Shown here one piece after another: positions 16,352-24,459 of a stretch of DNA of 42,525 bases (its first letter is position 1; the number at the start of each line of letters is the position of its first letter). This DNA comes from Rubrivivax benzoatilyticus JA2 = ATCC BAA-35 (lineage in GTDB: Bacteria; Pseudomonadota; Gammaproteobacteria; Burkholderiales; Burkholderiaceae_C). Location of the stretch: assembly GCF_000190375.1 (NCBI RefSeq), contig NZ_AEWG01000144.1:1-42525 (forward strand), read 5' to 3'. Both the position numbers and the translations under genes were made by a program. The notes below the pieces were generated by a model that worked only from the letters and a program-made list of their open reading frames with translations, had not been told where the DNA came from and made no database searches.

Positions 16352-18220
16352 ATGTCGTCGCCCGCCGCCCTGCTCCGCCGCCTGTCGTCGCTGCTGCTCC
16401 TGCTGATGTTCGCGCTGGCGGCGCTGCCGGCGGCGGCGCAGACGCTGCGCATCACCTCGGCGCTGGTGGCCCCCGGCGACACGCCAGGATTCCCCGGCGA
16501 CGCCGACGCGCGCCCGGTCACGCTGCCCGACGACTGGTCGCGCACGCGCCCCAACGAGGCCGGGCCGGTCTGGTACCGCGTCGGCTTCCGCGCGCTGCAG
16601 CGGCCCGGCGACGACGAGCTGAGCGCGCTGTACATCGAACGCGCCTGCACCAACCTCGAGGTCCACCTCAACGGCCAGCTCGTCTTCAGCGGCGGGCGCA
16701 TGCGCGAGCCGGCGACCAACAACTGCGGCCAGCCGCAGCTGGTGACGCTGCCCTCGGCGCTGATCGCGCCGGAGCTGAACACGCTGGACATCAAGGTCAC
16801 CGGCCAGCCGCTGGCGCGCGTGGGCTCACGCTGGCGCGCCGGCGGGCTGTCGGCGCTGGAGCTGGGGCCGCAGTCGCTGCTGCTGCACCGCCAGGCGCGC
16901 CAGCACACCTTCGCCGTGGCGCTGCCGCAGGCGCTGTCGGCGACGCTGCTGCTGATGGGCAGCTTCATGTTCGTGCTCGGCACGATCAACCGGCGCGAGT
17001 CGCACCTGGCCTACTTCGGCGCACTGTCGGTGCTGTGGTCGGCGCTGGAGGCCCGGCTGTGGCTGCGCACGGTGCCGGTGGACCCGGCGGTGGCGGAGTT
17101 CCTGCTGTCCTCGCTGCTGGCCTTCATCACGCTGGCGGCGGTGCAGTTCCTGCTGCGCTACGCCCGGCACCGCAGCCGCCTCGCCGACCGCCTGCTGCCG
17201 CTGCAGTGCGTGGCGATGCCGGCCTCGCTGGTGCTCGCCGGCGCGGCGCATCTGCACACGCTGACGATGCTGTGGTCGCTGCTGCTCGGCCTGCAGGTGG
17301 GCGCCGCGGCCCTGCTCTACCTGCGCGCGCAATGGCGCGCGCACTCGCGCTCGTCGTGGGTGATGGCGGCGACGCTGGGCACGCTGGCGCTGGCCGCGCT
17401 GGTGGAGTTCGTCTCGCAGCAGATCGGCGGCAGCCCGCTGCCGGCGCAGGCCGCGCGGCTGGTGGCGCCGCTGATGTTCGTCGTCGTCGGCCTGCGCCTG
17501 GTGCAGCAGCACGGGCGTGCGCTGCAGGAGGCCGAACTCGGCCGCGCCCACCTGGAGGAGCGCGTGCGCGAGGCCACTGCCGAGATCGAGCGCAACTTCC
17601 GCCAGCTCGCCGAGCTGCGCGTCGAGCAGATCACCGAGCGCGAACGCAAGCGCATCGCCGCCGACCTGCACGACGACCTGGGCGCCAAGCTGCTGACCAT
17701 CGTGCACACCAGCGACGACCAGCGCATCTCGACGCTGGCGCGCGAGGCGCTGGAGGAGATGCGGCTGTCGGTGCGCGGCCTCACCGGCCGTGCGGTGCGC
17801 CTGGCCGACGCGCTCGGCGACTGGCGCGCCGAGGTCGTCAACCGGCTCGCGCAGGCCGGCATCCAGGCCGAGTGGGACGCCCCCGAGGACCTGACGCAGA
17901 TGCTGTCGGCACGCGCCTTCGTGCAGACCACGCGCATCCTGCGCGAGGCGACGAGCAACATCATCAAGCACAGCGGCGGCTCGCACGCCTCGGTGACCTG
18001 CACCGTGGCCGACGGCGACTTCAAGGTCGTTGTCCAGGACGACGGCGACGGCATCAAGATCGAGAACGACGGCCGGCTGGACCGCGGCCACGGCATGGCG
18101 ACGATGAAGAACCGCGCCAAGCAGCTGCAGGGGCAGTGCCTGGTGGAATCCGCTCCCGGCCGCGGGACCGTGATACGGCTCACGATCCCGCTGGACCGGG
18201 CGCTGGAGGGCGCCGCCTAG
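16352..18220 (+). CDS. NarL-type membrane sensor histidine kinase with extracytoplasmic jelly-roll-like domain
   Basis: 622 residues. A signal-like segment (10-30) leads to an extracytoplasmic domain (about 31-180). Its WYRVGF and [13 protein letters not shown] patterns recall the galactose-binding-like 7TMR-DISMED2 or glycosidase jelly-roll domains. Six to seven membrane helices follow (about 187-385), then a coiled-coil (388-430) and a HisKA_3 domain with phospho-acceptor H440 in [11 protein letters not shown]. The ATPase has the N-box [12 protein letters not shown]1 DDGDGI and [11 protein letters not shown]. It should phosphorylate the response regulator encoded 62 bases downstream. The ligand is unknown; a glycan or glycoside is a guess from the fold. 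Confidence 0.9.
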   Translation: MSSPAALLRRLSSLLLLLMFALAALPAAAQTLRITSALVAPGDTPGFPGDADARPVTLPDDWSRTRPNEAGPVWYRVGFRALQRPGDDELSALYIERACTNLEVHLNGQLVFSGGRMREPATNNCGQPQLVTLPSALIAPELNTLDIKVTGQPLARVGSRWRAGGLSALELGPQSLLLHRQARQHTFAVALPQALSATLLLMGSFMFVLGTINRRESHLAYFGALSVLWSALEARLWLRTVPVDPAVAEFLLSSLLAFITLAAVQFLLRYARHRSRLADRLLPLQCVAMPASLVLAGAAHLHTLTMLWSLLLGLQVGAAALLYLRAQWRAHSRSSWVMAATLGTLALAALVEFVSQQIGGSPLPAQAARLVAPLMFVVVGLRLVQQHGRALQEAELGRAHLEERVREATAEIERNFRQLAELRVEQITERERKRIAADLHDDLGAKLLTIVHTSDDQRISTLAREALEEMRLSVRGLTGRAVRLADALGDWRAEVVNRLAQAGIQAEWDAPEDLTQMLSARAFVQTTRILREATSNIIKHSGGSHASVTCTVADGDFKVVVQDDGDGIKIENDGRLDRGHGMATMKNRAKQLQGQCLVESAPGRGTVIRLTIPLDRALEGAA

Positions 18221-18282
18221 TGCGGCGCCGCGGCACCGGCTGCTGTTAGGATCAGTTTTCGGCCCCCACGAGCCCCAGCCCC

Positions 18283-18927
18283 ATGAAGAACGTCCTGCTG
18301 CTCGAAGACCTCCCCGAAATCCGCGCCTGGATGCGCAAGCTGGTGCTCCAGGTGTTTCCGTCCGCGCAGATCTCGGAGAGTGCCCGCGTCCAGGACGCGA
18401 TCTCGCTGGCCGCGGCCGTCAAGTTCGAGCTGGCGCTGATCGACCTCGGCCTGCCCGACGGCAGCGGCGTCGACGTCGTCACCAAGCTGCGCGACGTGCA
18501 GCCCGACGCGCAGTCGGTCGTCGTCACGATCCACGACGACGACGAGCACCTGTTCCCGGCGCTGCAGGCCGGCGCCTTCGGCTACATCCTGAAGGAGCAG
18601 CCGCGCGAGCTGATCGTCGAGCAGCTGCAGCGCATCAGCCAGGGCGAACCGCCGCTGTCGCCGTCGATCGCGCGGCGCATGATGGCCCACTTCACGCAGA
18701 AGGCGAAGCCGCAGACCTCGCTGCTGCCGCACGTGCAGCTGACCGACCGCGAGAGCGAGGTGCTGCTGCGCGTGGCCAAGGGCTACACGCTGCCCGAGAT
18801 CGGCGTGCAGCTGGGCCTGTCGCGCCACACGATCGCCGACTACGTCAAGCAGATCTACCGCAAGCTCAACGTGAGCTCGCGCGCCGAGGCGGCGCTGGAA
18901 GCGCAGCGCCTGGGCCTGTTCCGCTGA
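18283..18927 (+). CDS. LuxR/NarL-family response regulator
   Basis: 214 residues. The receiver domain (1-120) has the acidic pair E8/D9, phosphorylatable D54 in [10 protein letters not shown]82 and K104. A LuxR-type helix-turn-helix follows (about 148-210: [32 protein letters not shown]). It is the obvious partner of the upstream HisKA_3 kinase. It has its own possible -10 (TAGGAT, 18247-18252). The targets are unknown; no transporter or enzyme operon is attached, so the pair probably acts elsewhere in the genome. Confidence 0.93.
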   Translation: MKNVLLLEDLPEIRAWMRKLVLQVFPSAQISESARVQDAISLAAAVKFELALIDLGLPDGSGVDVVTKLRDVQPDAQSVVVTIHDDDEHLFPALQAGAFGYILKEQPRELIVEQLQRISQGEPPLSPSIARRMMAHFTQKAKPQTSLLPHVQLTDRESEVLLRVAKGYTLPEIGVQLGLSRHTIADYVKQIYRKLNVSSRAEAALEAQRLGLFR

Positions 18928-18933
18928 TCCCCC

Positions 18934-18952
18934 GCCGGGCTCGCGGCCCGGC
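18934..18952. repeat. GC-rich hairpin between the response regulator and ruvA
   Basis: Arms GCCGGGC (18934-18940) and GCCCGGC (18946-18952) surround a 5-base loop immediately after the regulator stop. There is no T-run, so it may only weakly stop transcription. Confidence 0.4.
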
Positions 18953-18957
18953 GCGGC

Positions 18958-18963
18958 GACAAT
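18958..18963 (+). promoter_or_regulatory. -10 element placed for a leaderless start of ruvA
   Basis: GACAAT lies 7 bases before the ruvA ATG at 18971, directly after a GC-rich hairpin that may separate ruvA from the upstream regulator. Confidence 0.45.
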
Positions 18964-18970
18964 CGCGGCC

Positions 18971-19549
18971 ATGATCGGACGACTCTCCGGCACGCTGGCC
19001 GAAAAGACCCCCCCGCAGCTGCTCGTCGACGTCGGCGGCGTCGGCTACGAAGTCGACGTGCCGATGAGCACGTTCTATCACCTGCCCGCGCTCGGCGAGC
19101 GTGTCGTGCTGCTGACCGAGTTCGTCGTGCGCGAGGACGCGCAGCAGCTCTTCGGCTTCCTCACCGCGAGCGAACGCGCGACCTTCCGGCTGCTGGTCAA
19201 GATCAGCGGCGTCGGCCCGCGCATGGCGCTGGCGCTGCTGTCGGGGCTGTCGGTGGCCGAGCTGTCGCAGGCCGTCGCGGCGCAGGACGGCGCCCGCCTC
19301 GTCAAGGTGCCCGGCATCGGCAAGAAGACCGCCGAGCGCGTGCTGCTGGAGCTGAAGGGCAAGCTCGCGCCCGATCTGGGGCTGCCGTCGGCCGCCGGCG
19401 GCGCCGGCGATGCCCACGCCGACATCGTGCAGGCGCTGATGGCGCTGGGCTACAACGAGCGCGAGGCCCAGGCCGCGGCCAAGGCGCTGCCGAAGGACGT
19501 CGGCGTCAGCGAAGGCATCAAGGTGGCGCTCAAGGCACTGAACCGTTAG
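18971..19549 (+). CDS. ruvA: Holliday junction branch migration protein RuvA
   Basis: 192 residues, standard length. RuvA binds the four-way junction and loads RuvB. Domain I begins [28 protein letters not shown]. The helix-hairpin-helix pair is seen in [16 protein letters not shown] and [16 protein letters not shown], and domain III (about 142-192) contacts RuvB ([15 protein letters not shown]). ruvB is 670 bases further on, separated by a copper chaperone gene on the opposite strand, and ruvC is not adjacent. Confidence 0.97.
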   Translation: MIGRLSGTLAEKTPPQLLVDVGGVGYEVDVPMSTFYHLPALGERVVLLTEFVVREDAQQLFGFLTASERATFRLLVKISGVGPRMALALLSGLSVAELSQAVAAQDGARLVKVPGIGKKTAERVLLELKGKLAPDLGLPSAAGGAGDAHADIVQALMALGYNEREAQAAAKALPKDVGVSEGIKVALKALNR

Positions 19550-19559
19550 CCCCCGAGCT

Positions 19560-19620
19560 CGCTTTCGCTCGCTACCCCCCGAGGGGGCCGTCCGCCAACG
19601 GACCGGCGGAGCCGGCCCGT
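19560..19620. repeat. Clustered GC-rich palindromes after ruvA (repeat-like element)
   Basis: Three hairpins lie back to back: CCCCC/GGGGG (19575-19587), GTCCG-CCAA-CGGAC (19590-19603) and CCGGC-GGA-GCCGG (19603-19615), preceded by a TTTCGCTCGCTACC stretch. The composition and the CCCCCCGAGGGGG core resemble dispersed intergenic palindromes I associate with Comamonadaceae/Rubrivivax genomes. Only one copy is present in the window. It may also act as a bidirectional transcription stop between convergent ruvA and the PCuAC gene. Confidence 0.45.
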
Positions 19621-19668
19621 GGCGGGAAGCTGGGTCGCGCGGGGATCAGCGGACCTCGCTCGCCGGAC

Positions 19669-20139
19669 TCAGTGACCGCTGTGCTTCATCGCCGGCATCG
19701 CGGCGTTCATCGCCTTCACGGGCACCTGCAGCTCGACGCTCTCGCGCTTCTGGTCGGCGCCTTCGAAGATCAGCGTCACCGGCACCGTGGAACCCACGTC
19801 CAGCGCCTGCTTCAGGTCCATCAGCATCACGTGGTAGCCACCGGGCTTGAGCTCGACGGTCTGGCCGGCCGGCAGCGCCAGGCCGTTGGCCAGCGCGCGC
19901 ATCTTCATCACGTTGCCGTCCATCGCCATCTCGTGCACCTCGACGACGCCGGCCACCGGCGACGAGGCGCCGACCAGGCGGCCGCCCTGGGCCGAGCTGA
20001 TCTGGGCGAACAGGCCGGTCGCCTTCTGCTGGGCCACGGTGCCGCGGATCCAGGCGTCCTTGACGGTGGTCTGGGCCGAGGCGGCCGCGGCGGCCAGGCT
20101 CAACAGCGCGCCGATCACGGCAGCGGTGCTACGGTTCAT
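19669..20139 (-). CDS. PCuAC-family periplasmic copper chaperone
   Basis: 156 residues. A signal peptide (1-22, ending ASA-Q) exports it to the periplasm. The PCu(A)C copper site is visible as H69 in VHEMAMDG, M80, and H103/M105 in GGYHVMLM, matching the H(M)x10Mx~21HxM pattern. The C-terminal MPAMKHSGH adds further Met/His residues that could bind copper. It delivers Cu(I), typically to the cytochrome oxidase CuA site. It stands alone between ruvA and ruvB, divergent from ruvB. Confidence 0.93.
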   Translation of the reverse strand: MNRSTAAVIGALLSLAAAAASAQTTVKDAWIRGTVAQQKATGLFAQISSAQGGRLVGASSPVAGVVEVHEMAMDGNVMKMRALANGLALPAGQTVELKPGGYHVMLMDLKQALDVGSTVPVTLIFEGADQKRESVELQVPVKAMNAAMPAMKHSGH

Positions 20140-20205
20140 CGCGAAACACTCCTTGGGTCGTCGCCGGCGGCCGACACGGGCGCCGGGGCAGGCAGTCTAG
20201 CTCGC

Positions 20206-20211
20206 CATAAT
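20206..20211 (+). promoter_or_regulatory. -10 element close to the ruvB start
   Basis: CATAAT lies 8 bases before the ruvB ATG at 20220, giving a predicted leader of about 0-2 bases. No convincing -35 is seen. Confidence 0.5.
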
Positions 20212-20219
20212 CCGGCCCC

Positions 20220-21284
<1,065 letters not shown>

Positions 21285-21305
21285 ACAGGCCGGCCGGGCC
21301 GGCTG

Positions 21306-21321
21306 CGTGAAGGCTGTCACA
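21306..21321 (+). promoter_or_regulatory. CRP/Vfr-type binding site before the minor pilin operon
   Basis: CGTGA-N6-TCACA differs from the CRP/Vfr core TGTGA-N6-TCACA at one base. It lies 153 bases before the first pilin ATG and about 61 bases before the start site predicted from the CATACT at 21362, which is the class I activator position. Confidence 0.5.
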
Positions 21322-21336
21322 CCGCACCGCTCGGTC

Positions 21337-21367
21337 TTACAGCCGGTCACCACCTCCCCGGCATACT
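21337..21367 (+). promoter_or_regulatory. Weak candidate promoter of the pilin operon
   Basis: TTACAG (21337-21342), a 19-base spacer and CATACT (21362-21367) form a poor sigma-70 promoter. A weak -35 is expected at an activator-dependent promoter, and the CRP-like site lies just upstream. The predicted leader is about 100 bases. Confidence 0.3.
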
Positions 21368-21473
21368 TTCTCAACCCGCGTCCGACGTGGCCGAAGACCC
21401 GTCGGAGCGGATGGCCAGGGCACGGGCCGGTCCGTGCCTCCCGCCCGACGCAGTCGACCCGCCCGAGACCCCG

Positions 21474-21899
21474 ATGACGCCACGTTTCCGCCCCGCGCCT
21501 GCCGGCTTCACGCTGATCGAACTGATGATCGCGCTGGCGGTGCTCGCCATCCTGACGGCGGTCGCGCTGCCGTCCTACAACAGCTACATCCGGCGCGCCA
21601 AGGTGCCCGCCGGGCTCGACGCGCTGTCGGCCTTCGCCACGCGCATGGAGCAGCGCTACCAGGACGTCGGCAACTACGGCACCGACGACTGCGCCATCGC
21701 GAACCCGACCAACATCGCGAACTTCGCCGTCAGCTGCGAGCTGACCGACGGCGGCCAGGGCTTCACCGCCACGGCCACCGGCAGCGGCCCGGTGTCGGAC
21801 TACGTCTTCACGATCGACGAAAGCGGCGCGCGCACGACGACCTACAAGAGCAACTCCCTGAACTGCTGGAGCACCAAGGGCACGGTATGCGACACCTGA
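21474..21899 (+). CDS. pilE: Type IV pilin-like protein, PilE-type minor pilin
   Basis: 141 residues from the ATG at 21474. The prepilin signature is clear: a short leader, then G|FTLIELMIALAVLAIL with Glu at +5, followed by a long N-terminal helix. The globular part has two cysteine pairs, including one in the C-terminal D-region (LNCWSTKGTVC). PilE-type minor pilins are processed by PilD and initiate or decorate type IV pili. It is the first gene of a minor pilin operon; in Pseudomonas the pilE gene is last, so the order differs. The frame is open upstream to 21387, but the pilin leader supports the later ATG. Confidence 0.88.
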   Translation: MTPRFRPAPAGFTLIELMIALAVLAILTAVALPSYNSYIRRAKVPAGLDALSAFATRMEQRYQDVGNYGTDDCAIANPTNIANFAVSCELTDGGQGFTATATGSGPVSDYVFTIDESGARTTTYKSNSLNCWSTKGTVCDT

Positions 21900-22354
21900 G
21901 GCAGCGCGGCCTGACGCTGATCGAGCTGATGGTCGCACTGGCCATCGGGGTGCTGCTGCTGTTCGCGGCGGCACCGCAGTTCGGCGACATGGTGGCCAAC
22001 TCGCGCCTGCGCGAGGCCGGCAACGTGCTCTACACCCAGGCGCTGTTCGCGCAGAGCGAGGCGCTCAAGCGCAACGGCACGGTACGGCTGTCCATCGACG
22101 GCGGCACGATCGAGGTCATCGACCGCAGCAGCGGCGCCGAGACGACGCTGCGCACCATCGAGCTGGGCGGCGGCGTCACGGCCAGCGCGGCGGCGACCCT
22201 CGACTTCGGCAGCAGCGGCATGCTCGGCGCCGATGCCTCGGTCAACCTGTCGATGCCGGGCCAGACCTGTTCGTCGGACCTGCGCTGCCCCGGGCTGCGG
22301 GTCGAAGGCGGTGGAGCGATAAGACTATGCGGCGACCGCACCGGAACCTGCTGA
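21887..22354 (+). CDS. fimT: FimT/GspH-type minor pilin
   Basis: 155 residues. The leader MRHLRQRG is followed by LTLIELMVALAIGVLLL with Glu at +5. The next segment, FGDMVANSRLREAGNVLYTQALFAQSEALKR (about 28-58), is the GspH/FimT hallmark. A C-terminal cysteine set (CSSDLRC, and a terminal CGDRTGTC) is present. It overlaps the end of the PilE gene by 13 bases and the start of pilV by 28 bases, so translation is probably coupled. In some species FimT binds DNA for natural transformation; that activity cannot be judged here. Confidence 0.87.
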   Translation: MRHLRQRGLTLIELMVALAIGVLLLFAAAPQFGDMVANSRLREAGNVLYTQALFAQSEALKRNGTVRLSIDGGTIEVIDRSSGAETTLRTIELGGGVTASAAATLDFGSSGMLGADASVNLSMPGQTCSSDLRCPGLRVEGGGAIRLCGDRTGTC

Positions 22355-22812
22355 CGGCCCCCCGCACACGCGCACGCCGGCGGCTGGCCGGCTTCGGCCT
22401 GTTCGACGCGCTGATCGCGCTGGTCATCCTGTCGGTCGGCCTGCTCGGGCTGACGCGGCTGCAGGCGCGCTCGCTGAGCTATGGCACCGAGGCCGACCAG
22501 CGCGTGCGCGCGGTGCAGCTCGGCAGCGAGCTGCTGGGCACGGCGATGATCGACGCGGCCAACGCCGCCTGCTACACGCTGCCGGCCAGCGGCACCTGCG
22601 GCAGCGATTCGGCCAGCGACTACGCCGAGGATTTCGAGACCCGCGTCGGCCAGGCGCTGCCCGACGGCACGGTCTCGGTCAGCTACAACGCCGGCACGCG
22701 CCGGATGACGCTCGTCATCACCTGGACCGCCAAGGGCCAGCGCGAAGACGGCGCCCAGACCGAGGACGACGACGAGAGCACCCGCCGGATGGAGGCCAGC
22801 ACCTATGTCTGA
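22327..22812 (+). CDS. pilV: Minor pilin PilV
   Basis: 161 residues. After a long basic leader (about 22 residues) comes G|FGLFDALIALVILSVGLLGLTRLQ, where the GLLGL motif is typical of PilV. The +5 residue, nearly always Glu in pilins, is Asp here. The globular part has a CYTLPASGTC pair. PilV helps form the tip complex with FimT/U, PilW, PilX and PilY1. The ATG at 22327 overlaps the preceding gene; the stop overlaps pilW by 8 bases. Confidence 0.87.
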   Translation: MRRPHRNLLTAPRTRARRRLAGFGLFDALIALVILSVGLLGLTRLQARSLSYGTEADQRVRAVQLGSELLGTAMIDAANAACYTLPASGTCGSDSASDYAEDFETRVGQALPDGTVSVSYNAGTRRMTLVITWTAKGQREDGAQTEDDDESTRRMEASTYV

Positions 22813-23890
22813 GCACGCCCGCCGTGCCCAGCGCGGCTTGTCGATCATCGAGGTGCTGGTCGGCATGGTCATCGCGCTGATCATCAGCCTGGCCGCCGCC
22901 GGCAGCGCCAAGATGTTCGGCGCCGCGCAGCGCCAGGGCATCAGCGTCGGCGGCGTGAGCGTCGGCGCGGCGACGGCGATCTCGGCGATCAAGAACGAGG
23001 CCTCGTCGGCCGGCCTGGGCTTCTTCGGCACGCGCGACGACCAGAACCGCTCGCTGTTCTCCTGCCACCGCATGAACCTGACGCTGGGCGGCACGGTGCG
23101 CTCCGACGCCGCGTCGTTCGTGCCGGTGCGCATCGGCACCTCTGGGGCCAACAACAGCCTCGACGTCGTCTACGCGACGAGCATCGACGGCGGCGCCGAC
23201 GTGCTGCTGTCGGGCAGTGCCGACGCCTCCAGCGCGCAGACGATGTCGCGCCTGCCGGTGGCCAACGGCCAGCTGGTGATGCTGGTGCCGGGCACCGCAT
23301 CCGGCTCGTCGCAGCCCTGCCTGGTGCGCACCGTGACGAGCTCCGTCGCCGCCACCGACGACACGCCGCAGACGATCAACTTCGGCGCCACCGGCGTCTA
23401 CAACCAGGGCACGTTCTCCAACACGCCGAGCTTCGACGAGGAGGACAAGGACCGCGTCGTGCTGCTCGGCACGCTGCGCTGGAGCCGCTTTGCCGTGAAC
23501 GGCACGACGCTGGTGCGCACCGAGCCGCTGACCGGCACCTCGGCGACGCTGCTGCGCAACGTGCTGTCCTTCCGCGTCCAGTACGGCGTCTCGACCAATG
23601 ACGTGCTCAACGACCTGAGCTGGCAGGACGCCACCGGCACCCCCTGGGGCAACGTCTCCGGCGACGACGTCAACCGCATCCGGGCGCTGCGCATCGGCCT
23701 GGTGACACGCTCGCTGCAGCGCGAACGCCCCGACGCCTCCGGCACCTGCCAGGCCAGCACCGAGAAGCCTCGCGACCCGCTGGACGCGGCCGTCGAGGTC
23801 GAGCCCGACGTCGCCGCGCCCGACGACTGGCGCTGCTACCGCTACCGCAGCGAGCTGGTGGTCGTGCCGCTGCGCAACCTGGTGTGGTGA
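22805..23890 (+). CDS. pilW: Minor pilin PilW
   Basis: 361 residues, the usual large minor pilin. The prepilin site is QRG|LSIIEVLVGMVIALIISLAA, with Glu at +5. A long globular domain follows, ending in RYRSELVVVPLRNLVW, a typical PilW C-terminus. It is part of the tip-associated complex with PilV, PilX and PilY1. It overlaps pilV by 8 bases, and its stop lies 5 bases before the preferred pilX ATG. Confidence 0.9.
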   Translation: MSEHARRAQRGLSIIEVLVGMVIALIISLAAAGSAKMFGAAQRQGISVGGVSVGAATAISAIKNEASSAGLGFFGTRDDQNRSLFSCHRMNLTLGGTVRSDAASFVPVRIGTSGANNSLDVVYATSIDGGADVLLSGSADASSAQTMSRLPVANGQLVMLVPGTASGSSQPCLVRTVTSSVAATDDTPQTINFGATGVYNQGTFSNTPSFDEEDKDRVVLLGTLRWSRFAVNGTTLVRTEPLTGTSATLLRNVLSFRVQYGVSTNDVLNDLSWQDATGTPWGNVSGDDVNRIRALRIGLVTRSLQRERPDASGTCQASTEKPRDPLDAAVEVEPDVAAPDDWRCYRYRSELVVVPLRNLVW

Positions 23891-23895
23891 CGACG

Positions 23896-24456
23896 ATGAG
23901 GCTGCGAACCCTGAAGCGGCGGGCCGAACGCGGGGTGACGATGCTGCTGGTGCTGATCCTGCTGACCGTGATGCTGCTCGGCGGCCTGGCGCTGGCGCGC
24001 ATGGTCGAGGTGGGCACGCTGTCCGGCGGCAACGTCGCCTACCGCGAAGCGGCGCTGCAGGCCAGCGAGGTCGGCGTCAACACCGCCTTTGCCGCCGTCA
24101 ACGCGCTGACCAACGAGAACAGCGCGGCGGGCTCTTGGTACTCGCCGGTCGAGCTGGCCAAGGACAACAACGGCCTGCCCAGCACGGTCAACTGGTCCAA
24201 CAACGCGATCCCGGCGATCACGGTGGGCACGATGACGGTGCAGTACGTCGCCGAGCGCGCCTGCACGGTGGCCAACGTGACGTATCCGTTGCGCCAGTGC
24301 CTGGTCAAGCAGATCCCGCAGCCCAAGAGCCAGAAGGCCGGCCCCGAACCGCCGGACCCGCCGCATTCCAAGCAGTTCCGCATCACCGTGCGCGTGACGA
24401 ACCAGAAGGGCACCGAGACCTTCGTCCAGGCCCTTGTCACCAGGGAAGGCAGCTGA
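23896..24456 (+). CDS. pilX: Minor pilin PilX
   Basis: 186 residues from the ATG at 23896; an in-frame GTG at 23884 would add four residues and overlap pilW. The N-terminus RRAERGVTMLLVLILLTVMLLGGLALARM is the PilX form, with no Glu at +5, as is normal for PilX/GspK-like subunits. A proline/lysine-rich stretch (about 145-163) lies near the end, which is unusual. It sits between pilW and pilY1 and ends 3 bases before pilY1. Confidence 0.87.
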   Translation: MRLRTLKRRAERGVTMLLVLILLTVMLLGGLALARMVEVGTLSGGNVAYREAALQASEVGVNTAFAAVNALTNENSAAGSWYSPVELAKDNNGLPSTVNWSNNAIPAITVGTMTVQYVAERACTVANVTYPLRQCLVKQIPQPKSQKAGPEPPDPPHSKQFRITVRVTNQKGTETFVQALVTREGS

Positions 24457-24459
24457 GCC

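Noticed and set aside
16306..16989. N-terminal extension of the PhoH-like ATPase
   Set aside because: It is antisense to the sensor kinase coding region and lacks any PhoH feature.
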